From an uncultured Lachnospiraceae bacterium (GTDB lineage Bacteria > Bacillota > Clostridia > Lachnospirales > Lachnospiraceae), in NCBI GenBank assembly GCA_948444865.1, contig CAOJVE010000007.1, positions 1 through 36,516 of the forward strand: 36,516 nucleotides of DNA, in the 5' to 3' direction. The notes beneath the pieces were generated by a model, which was given only the letters and a program-made list of their open reading frames with translations, did not search any database and was not told the origin of the DNA. Below, one piece after another: positions 31,121 through 36,516 of this stretch (its first letter is position 1; every line of letters starts with the position of its first letter). Both the position numbers and the translations under genes were made by a program.

Positions 31121-33323
31121 TGTTGCGCAGCCTCCTTTCCAGAAGTTTTATAAAGTAGGTGAAAATCATGACCAGCGCCAGGTAGATGGCGGCTACGGTC
31201 AAAAGCGGTATGTAGGCGTTGTAAGTCTGGCTGCGGATGATGTCGCCGCCCTTGGTCAGATCCTGTAGGGCGATGTAGCCGCAGACGGAGGTTTCTTTTA
31301 ACAGAACCACGAACTCGTTGGCCAGCGCCGGAAGCACGTTTTTCAGGGCCTGGGGCAAAATGATGTAAATCATGGTCTGCAGGTAGTTGAAGCCCAGACT
31401 TCTGCCGGCCTCAAACTGGCCGTTGTCGATGGATAAAATCCCGCCGCGGATGATTTCCGCCACGTAGGCGCCGGAGTTGATGCCGAATGCCAGGGACGCA
31501 ACCACGATCTTGTTGGTGAAGGATGCGAAAATAATGTAGTAAATAATCAGCAGCTGCACCAGCACAGGGGTGCCCCGGATGACGGTCAGGTAAATCTGGC
31601 AGAGCGCGTTTAAGAACTTCAGGCTTCCGTTTTTCTCGTAGGTGGAGCGGATGATCGCGATGACAAAACCGATGAGGATACCCAGCAGCACGGCCAGCAG
31701 GGTAATCTTCAGGGTGACGATCAGGCCGTTTACGATGTATTTCCAGCGGCCTTTGCTCACCAGGTTGTCGTACAGCGCTTCTTTGAGTCCGCCGGAGGAC
31801 TCGTCGTCATCGGCGGTGACAGTGGAGGCCGCGGCTTCTTCCTGCTCTTCGGAATCGGCCTCTTCGTCGCCGGCATTGATGTACTTGGCTTTGATTTCGT
31901 CCAGCTTGCCGGAGTCTTTTAAGTTTGCCAGGGCTTTGTTTACGTTTTCCAGAAGTTCTTCGTTATCCTTGGCGATGGCCAGGGCGTATTCTTCGGTGGT
32001 AAATTCTTCGTCGGTCAGCTTCAGGCCTTTATTTTGGCTGACGAAAACGGCAGCGGGCTCCTGGTCGATGATAACCGCGTCGATTTTATCGGAAAGAAGG
32101 GACTGAACGGCCTCGAAGCCTTTGTTGTAGCGTTCGATGGTCGCGTCCTCGATGTCCGCGGAATAAAGGTCGCCGGTGGTGCCCAGCTGGACGCCGATTT
32201 TCTTGCCGATTAAGTCGTCGGGGGTGGAGATGGGGCTGTCCTTTTTGACGATGATGACCTGTGCGGACTTGGTGTAAGTATCGCTGAAGTTGACGCTTTT
32301 TAAGCGGTCCTCGGTGACGGTCATGCCGGCAGCGCCGAAGTCGGCCTTGCCGGAGGTGACGGCGGTGATAATGGCGTCGAAGGCCATATCCTCGATCTGC
32401 AGCTCCATGCCCATTTCGTCGGCGATGGCCTGGGCGATCTCCGCGTCGATGCCAATAATGTCTTCGCCTTCGTAAAACTCATAGGGAGGGAACTCCGCGT
32501 TGGTGGCCATGATCAGTTTGCCGCCCGTTTTTTTCGGAGCGTCGGATTCTTCTTCGTTCTCGTCGGCGCTGATGTATTTGGCCTTGATTTCGTCCAGTTT
32601 GCCGGAGTCTTTTAAGTTGGCCAGGGCTTTGTTTACGTTTTCCAAAAGCTCTTTGTTGTCCTTGGCGATGGCCAGGGCGTATTCCTCGGTGGTGAATTCC
32701 TCGTCGGTCAGCTTCAGCCCTTTATTTTGGCTGACGAAAACGGCAGCGGGCTCCTGGTCGATGATAACCGCGTCGATTTTATCGGAAAGAAGGGACTGAA
32801 CGGCCTCGAAGCCTTTGTTGTAGCGTTCGATGGTCGCGTCCTCGATGTCCGCGGAATAAAGGTCGCCGGTGGTGCCCAGCTGGACGCCGATTTTCTTGCC
32901 GATTAAGTCGTCGGGGGTGGAGATGGGGCTGTCCTTTTTGACGATGATGACCTGTGCGGACTTGGTGTAAGTATCGCTGAAGTTGACGCTTTTTAAGCGG
33001 TCCTCGGTGACGGTCATGCCGGCAGCGCCGAAGTCGGCCTTGCCGGAGGTGACGGCGGTGATAATGGCGTCGAAGGCCATATCCTCGATCTGCAGCTCCA
33101 TGCCCATTTCGTCGGCGATGGCCTGGGCGATCTCCGCGTCGATGCCAACAATGTCCTCGCCCTCGTAAAATTCATAGGGAGGGAACTCCGCGTTGGTGGC
33201 CATGATCAGTTTGCCGCCGGAACTTGCCGAGACTGCGGCAGGGCAGGCAAACAGGGCTATTCCCAGCAATACAGAAACGAATAATAGAAACTGGGAAAGT
33301 TTTGCGTGTGTTTTCCTTTTCAT
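31107..33323 (-). CDS. Fused amino acid transporter: signal peptide, two near-identical binding domains, permease
   Basis: A 738-residue polypeptide that combines parts normally made separately. Residues 1 to about 34 are a signal peptide. Residues about 37-260 and 268-491 are two solute-binding domains of the GlnH/HisJ type (each [20 protein letters not shown], then [23 protein letters not shown] and [18 protein letters not shown]), offset by exactly 231 residues and differing at only a few positions. An acidic linker follows, then a HisM/GlnP-type permease (about 525-738) with [20 protein letters not shown] and the [14 protein letters not shown]ase-coupling loop. The ATG at 33323 is chosen for AAAGGAG upstream. 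The order matches Lactococcus GlnPQ, whose two domains are diverged. It is co-transcribed with the ATPase. Confidence 0.93.
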   Translation of the reverse strand: MKRKTHAKLSQFLLFVSVLLGIALFACPAAVSASSGGKLIMATNAEFPPYEFYEGEDIVGIDAEIAQAIADEMGMELQIEDMAFDAIITAVTSGKADFGAAGMTVTEDRLKSVNFSDTYTKSAQVIIVKKDSPISTPDDLIGKKIGVQLGTTGDLYSADIEDATIERYNKGFEAVQSLLSDKIDAVIIDQEPAAVFVSQNKGLKLTDEEFTTEEYALAIAKDNKELLENVNKALANLKDSGKLDEIKAKYISADENEEESDAPKKTGGKLIMATNAEFPPYEFYEGEDIIGIDAEIAQAIADEMGMELQIEDMAFDAIITAVTSGKADFGAAGMTVTEDRLKSVNFSDTYTKSAQVIIVKKDSPISTPDDLIGKKIGVQLGTTGDLYSADIEDATIERYNKGFEAVQSLLSDKIDAVIIDQEPAAVFVSQNKGLKLTDEEFTTEEYALAIAKDNEELLENVNKALANLKDSGKLDEIKAKYINAGDEEADSEEQEEAAASTVTADDDESSGGLKEALYDNLVSKGRWKYIVNGLIVTLKITLLAVLLGILIGFVIAIIRSTYEKNGSLKFLNALCQIYLTVIRGTPVLVQLLIIYYIIFASFTNKIVVASLAFGINSGAYVAEIIRGGILSIDNGQFEAGRSLGFNYLQTMIYIILPQALKNVLPALANEFVVLLKETSVCGYIALQDLTKGGDIIRSQTYNAYIPLLTVAAIYLALVMIFTYFIKLLERRLRNSERR
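31878..32526. repeat. Tandem duplication, copy next to the permease part
   Basis: One of two direct repeats 693 bases apart that encode the duplicated binding domains. Bases 32026-32455 look identical to 32719-33148, about 430 bases, while the flanks of the repeat carry scattered mostly silent differences. Confidence 0.9.
32571..33219. repeat. Tandem duplication, copy next to the signal peptide
   Basis: Second copy of the 693-base-period repeat. The few amino acid changes against the other copy are Val/Ile after YEGEDI, Lys/Glu in KDNxELLENV and Ser/Asn after KAKYI. Confidence 0.9.
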
Positions 33324-33360
33324 TGGTTTCTCCTTTCGGTTTACGGCGTTACTTATGAAC

Positions 33361-33388
33361 ATTGTATCATTTTTCAGAGAAATTACAA
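33361..33388 (-). promoter_or_regulatory. Promoter of the amino acid transporter operon
   Basis: On the minus strand TTGTAA (33383-33388) and TACAAT (33361-33366) with a 16-base spacer, about 35 bases before the ATG. A perfect TTGACA also lies at 33396-33401, but it has no matching -10 at normal spacing. Confidence 0.5.
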
Positions 33389-33394
33389 TGAAGT

Positions 33395-34155
33395 ATGTCA
33401 AATTTTTTCTTCCATTTGGAGCATCCGAAGGAATTCCAGAAGCTTTCTCAGTGTTTTAACCAGATGACCGAGGAGCTGGCCGGCACGCAGCTTTTGCGCG
33501 CGGATTTTGTCCGCAATTTTTCTCACGAATTCAAAACGCCCATCGTTTCCATCCTGGGCGTGGCCAAACTTCTGAAAAATCAGGAGCTGGAGCCGGCGCA
33601 GAGCCAGGAATATCTGGACATTATCATCGAGGAATCCCAGCGGCTCTCCCAGCTCTCCGCCACCATATTGAATCTGTCGAAAATCGAGAGCCTTTCGCTG
33701 CTCACCGACAAAACGGTCTGTTGTTTGAGCGAGCAGATCCGGGAGGCGATTCTGTTTTTGGAACATAAGTGGGTGAAAAACAGATTGAATTTGAAATCCA
33801 TATGGAAGAAATGGACATAACGGCCAATGCGTCTCTTCTAAAGCGGGTCTGGGTAAATCTGCTGGATAACGCCGTTAAATTTTCACCGGCGGGGGAATCG
33901 TTCTATGTGACGCTGCAAAAAGAGGGCGGCGACGCGGTTTTCGCGGTGCGGGACAACGGCTCTGGCATGGACGAGAAGACAAAGCCGTTTATTTTGATAA
34001 ATTTTACCAAGGGGACGCCTCCCATCACCAGAAGGGCAATGGGTTGGGACCGCCGCTTGTCAAAAAGATTGTGGAGCTGCACAGGGGAAGCGTTTCGGTG
34101 GAAAGCCGGCCGCAGGGGGGGCAGCCGCTTTACGGTCAGGCTGCCGCCGCTCTAA
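33395..34155 (+). pseudogene. Frameshifted and truncated sensor histidine kinase
   Basis: The remnant begins inside a HAMP-like segment (EFQKLSQCFNQMTEEL), followed by the phospho-acceptor helix with RNFSHEFKTPIVSI. Near 33771 the frame changes, and the ATPase domain continues with the N box VNLLDNAVKFSP and the G1 box DNGSGMDE. Near 33995 it changes again (FDKFYQGDASHHQKGNGLGPPLVKKIVELHRGSV), and in the G-run near 34115 it returns to finish SRFTVRLPPL and stop at 34155. Three frame changes and the lack of any sensor or membrane part mean no functional kinase can be made. No partner response regulator gene lies beside it. Its stop overlaps the stop of the convergent alarmone synthetase by 3-4 bases. 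Confidence 0.85.
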
Positions 34156-34769
34156 CTTTCGGTCTGCCTTTTTCGGTGTTCCTCTTCGTTGTGCCGCTCG
34201 AAGCGCTCTTCGATGTTCACCAGAATGTCCGCGTATTCTTTTAACTCCGCGGTCAGCAGCTCCTGGTTGCCGCGGTTCTTTTTGTAGGAAATCCGGTGTT
34301 CCATGCTGGCCCAGAAGTCCATGGAGATGGTGCGGAACTGGATTTCCACCGGGAAATACTCCATGCCGTCCAGACAGTAGACTGGAACGCCCGTGATCAG
34401 ATGGTAGCTGCGGTAGCCGTTGGGCTTCGGGTTGGCGATGTAATCTCTTTCCCGGATTATGATGAGATCCGTCTGCCGCTTCAGAACAGCCGCCAGATTG
34501 AATATGTCGTCCACAAAGTAGCAGATGACTCGGATGCCAGCGATGTCGTGCAGATAATCCTTGGCGTTTTCCACGGTGCAGGCGATTTCTTTTTTCTGAA
34601 GTTTATCCTCCAGGCTTTGTTTGGCCTTGATCCGGCACTGGATGTAGTGGATCGGCGGGCTGGAAGCCGAGTCGTAGAGGGAGTGGTCCAGAATGTCCAG
34701 CCGGGTGAGCATGATCTGCTGCGCGTCTTCGTATGGTTTTATGAAATTGTAATATTCCGTGTCGTTCAT
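34152..34769 (-). CDS. Small alarmone synthetase (RelA/SpoT domain, RelQ/RelP-like)
   Basis: A 205-residue stand-alone ppGpp/pppGpp synthetase domain that transfers pyrophosphate from ATP to GDP or GTP. Family motifs are IQCRIKAKQSLEDKL, the DIAGIRVICYFVDDIF segment, ERDYIANPKPNGYRSYHLI, and VEIQFRTISMDFWASMEH with the catalytic Glu. It has no hydrolase, TGS or ACT domain, so it fits the small alarmone synthetase class (YjbM/YwaC of B. subtilis). The ATG follows GGGAGGC, and a strong promoter lies about 80 bases upstream, so it is probably transcribed alone. It could be induced under envelope stress as known for relatives; nothing local proves this. Confidence 0.92.
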   Translation of the reverse strand: MNDTEYYNFIKPYEDAQQIMLTRLDILDHSLYDSASSPPIHYIQCRIKAKQSLEDKLQKKEIACTVENAKDYLHDIAGIRVICYFVDDIFNLAAVLKRQTDLIIIRERDYIANPKPNGYRSYHLITGVPVYCLDGMEYFPVEIQFRTISMDFWASMEHRISYKKNRGNQELLTAELKEYADILVNIEERFERHNEEEHRKRQTES

Positions 34770-34852
34770 AGGCGCCTCCCTGTGATTGAAGCGGGCGAGT
34801 TTCGGCTGCCGCGTTTGCGGAGCGGCTGGAATTTAATATGTATTTATTTGAG

Positions 34853-34882
34853 ATTATAATTTAGAGAGTCAGGGATTGTCAA
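34853..34882 (-). promoter_or_regulatory. Promoter of the small alarmone synthetase gene
   Basis: On the minus strand TTGACA (34877-34882) and TATAAT (34853-34858), both perfect, with an 18-base spacer. Confidence 0.75.
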
Positions 34883-34891
34883 CCGAAATAA

Positions 34892-35128
34892 CTAGGGCGT
34901 GTCTTTTGCCGCCGATGCGTCCGGTTGGTTTTTATGAAAAATCACGGTCTGTTCTTTCATGGATATTTTTTTAACCTGGTAGCCATATTCTAAAAGCTCT
35001 TTTTTGTATTTCAGGAAAGAGTGGTCGATGGGCGTTTGGGCGATTTTCTGTATTTGGTCAAAGGTCAGCGTATAAGAATCTTTGTCGTTTTCCTGCATAT
35101 ATTCCCACAAAGCGTTGTATTTGCTCAT
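34892..35128 (-). CDS. Small conserved protein of unknown function
   Basis: A 78-residue soluble protein (SKYNALWEYMQEND, LTFDQIQKIAQTPIDHSFLKYKKELLEYGYQVKKISMKEQTVIF). The pattern LTFDQIQ-IA--PIDHSFL resembles small clostridial proteins in which a helical, possibly helix-turn-helix segment precedes a short strand; I cannot assign a function. It has a strong AAAGGAGG site and begins 12 bases after the sensor kinase gene, so it is likely the third gene of the LytTR-kinase operon. No hairpin terminator was seen after it. Confidence 0.75.
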   Translation of the reverse strand: MSKYNALWEYMQENDKDSYTLTFDQIQKIAQTPIDHSFLKYKKELLEYGYQVKKISMKEQTVIFHKNQPDASAAKDTP

Positions 35129-35140
35129 AAAAGTCCTCCT

Positions 35141-36427
35141 TTAAGAAATGATCAGCAGCACGTTAAGGATGAAGGACGCGCCCGTTGTTTTTATGCTCAT
35201 TGCGCCGTGATATTTTTCCGTCACCGCTTTTATGTTGGACAGACCGGTTCCCTTTTTCAGCGGACCTTTTCCCGGAAAGCTGTTTTCGATTTCCAGAAAA
35301 AGAAAATCCCCCTGCACGCGCCCTGTTACGTGGATGTGTTTGTCCGCGTTTTCCGCCATATTTTTACAGGCGTGGATGGCGTTGTCCAGGGCGTTTGACA
35401 GGATGATGCAGACATCCATGTCGCGCAGGCCGCAGGGGTAGGGCAGCGTAAGCGAGCAGAGCGCGTCTATGCCCATGCTTTTGGCGACGCCCAGTTTGTT
35501 GCTTACTAGGATGTCCACCGCCGGATTGTTGGTGCTGCACGGAAACGACAGTTCCTGGGTGATGTCCTCCATGTCCCCCATGTAATCCAGCGCCTGCTTG
35601 GCGTTTCCGTTTTCCAGGAGGCTTTTGATGACGGTTATGTGGTTTTTGATGTCGTGGCGGAAGGCTTTTGTTTTTTCGTAGCGGGCCTTCGCTTCCTCCA
35701 CATACTGGCACAGAGAATGCTCCTCCTGCTCCAGCAGCGACAGTTTGGTGGCCAGGCGGAAGCTCTGCAGCAGTTTTTTATAGGCGAACAGAATGCAGAA
35801 CAGGCTGGCCATGCCCAGAAGCTGCATGACGAGCATCTGGCTGTGGTTGACGGGCACATAGACGCCGATTTCATCGGTGACGACCAGGCCGTATATGAAG
35901 GAATTGATGTATTCGTCCATAATGAAAATCATCAGGACCGGAATCAAAACCAGAAACAGGTAACGCTTTTCCGCGGTTTCGCAAAAGGAAAAATGACGGT
36001 CCACGACGCAGTAGAAAAATCCGGTCAGCAAAAGCGACGCCGCGCTTCCGGCCAGCATTAAGGCGATGCCGACCGCGTTCCGGTCAAAGCCGGTCAGCAG
36101 CGGATACAGGGCGCTTGACAGGGAGTTTATGATCCCAAAACAGAGCTGCATAATCTCCATCGCCAGCGCCGCATATAAAACAGCGGATTTCCAGTCGGAC
36201 CGGCAGATGAGGATTCCGCCTGCCGAAAGCAAAAGGAGGCATGCGCCGAAGTCGGCCAGATTTCCGGTCGGGACGAAATGGATGACCGCCAGGGCGCACG
36301 CGGTAAATAAGAAATAATAATAAAGCTTTATTTTCTTATGCAGAAACCGGACAAAAAAACAAAATTCCAGAAGCAGCTGGGCGCTTCCGACGACATATAG
36401 GTTAAAAAAATCCATAGGATCAGCCAT
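35141..36427 (-). CDS. AgrC-like GHKL sensor histidine kinase
   Basis: A 428-residue kinase of the family that pairs with LytTR regulators. Residues 1 to about 220 have six or seven hydrophobic segments and form the membrane sensor. A linker helix leads to FRHDIKNH with the phospho-acceptor His258. The GHKL-type ATPase domain has the N box LSNALDNAI (344-351) and GTGLSNIKAV. There is no HAMP or PAS domain. Relatives sense peptides such as autoinducing peptides, but no agrB/agrD-like gene is visible here. The ATG follows GTAAGGA and lies 10 bases after the stop of the regulator gene. Confidence 0.9.
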   Translation of the reverse strand: MADPMDFFNLYVVGSAQLLLEFCFFVRFLHKKIKLYYYFLFTACALAVIHFVPTGNLADFGACLLLLSAGGILICRSDWKSAVLYAALAMEIMQLCFGIINSLSSALYPLLTGFDRNAVGIALMLAGSAASLLLTGFFYCVVDRHFSFCETAEKRYLFLVLIPVLMIFIMDEYINSFIYGLVVTDEIGVYVPVNHSQMLVMQLLGMASLFCILFAYKKLLQSFRLATKLSLLEQEEHSLCQYVEEAKARYEKTKAFRHDIKNHITVIKSLLENGNAKQALDYMGDMEDITQELSFPCSTNNPAVDILVSNKLGVAKSMGIDALCSLTLPYPCGLRDMDVCIILSNALDNAIHACKNMAENADKHIHVTGRVQGDFLFLEIENSFPGKGPLKKGTGLSNIKAVTEKYHGAMSIKTTGASFILNVLLIIS

Positions 36428-36437
36428 TTTCCATTCC

Positions 36438-36516
36438 TTACATATTTTTCATATACTGCAGGATCACACTGGAGAATTCCCTGCTCCGCAGCCGCGACAC
36501 GGGGATTTCCTTGCCG
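36438..36516 (-). CDS. LytTR response regulator, C-terminal end (cut by window)
   Basis: Only the last 26 codons are present, reading GKEIPVSRLRSREFSSVILQ then YMKNM and a TAA stop. The IPVSR motif followed by a short helix is the usual end of a LytTR DNA-binding domain (AgrA/LytR type). It lies immediately upstream of the AgrC-like kinase gene on the same strand, which supports a two-component pair. Confidence 0.7.
   Translation of the reverse strand, partial: GKEIPVSRLRSREFSSVILQYMKNM

Noticed and set aside
32290..33168. Two identical plus-strand ORFs 693 bases apart
   Set aside because: They are antisense shadows of the duplicated binding domains, not genes.

Overview
The window looks like a chromosomal segment of a low- to mid-GC Gram-positive anaerobe, most likely a clostridium of the Lachnospiraceae type. 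This is inferred from strong AGGAGG ribosome sites, frequent TTG and GTG starts, sigma-A-like promoters, the argC-argJ-argB-argD order, thiH (anaerobic thiazole route) instead of thiO, and secreted proteins with tyrosine-rich cell-wall-binding repeats. No rRNA, tRNA, CRISPR array, insertion sequence or prophage was seen.

Layout. 1-3.9 kb: pgi, a small membrane protein, and a divergent SMC/YhaN-like ATPase. 3.9-8.8 kb: a thiamine operon, thiS-thiF-thiG-thiH-tenI-thiE plus a DUF4253 gene, driven by a perfect consensus promoter with no room for a TPP riboswitch and closed by a hairpin lying in the last codons of the convergent rrf2 gene. 8.8-15 kb: an Rrf2-type regulator divergent from a MATE exporter, then a second MATE gene with its own consensus promoter followed by rhamnulokinase and a tandem class II aldolase whose second half has lost its metal ligands. 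15-17.9 kb: two secreted proteins, one of them a transglutaminase-like protein with a leucine-rich C-terminus. 17.9-22.7 kb: argCJBD on the minus strand, with ARG-box-like sites over its promoter. 22.7-23.3 kb: a toxin-antitoxin locus with a wrecked HigB/RelE toxin and an intact XRE antitoxin. 23.4-30.2 kb: a six-gene cell-envelope operon. 30.3-33.4 kb: a polar amino acid ABC transporter in which two almost identical binding domains are fused to the permease. 33.4-36.5 kb: a frameshifted histidine kinase remnant, a small alarmone synthetase, a small conserved protein, and an AgrC-like kinase with the tail of its LytTR regulator cut by the window edge.

The best candidate for an undescribed system is the envelope operon at 23.4-30.2 kb. 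It has a promoter, six tightly spaced genes and a terminator. An MBOAT acyltransferase and an AlgX/AlgJ-like SGNH (DHHW) protein, the usual pair for O-acetylating an extracellular polymer, are enclosed by wall-binding-repeat proteins, two of which end in transglutaminase-like Cys-His-Asp domains, plus a coiled-coil lipoprotein. The first protein and the lipoprotein share a C-terminal domain that I cannot name. The joint role, modifying and binding or crosslinking a wall polymer, is inference.

All calls were made by reading sequence and translations by eye; no database search was run.
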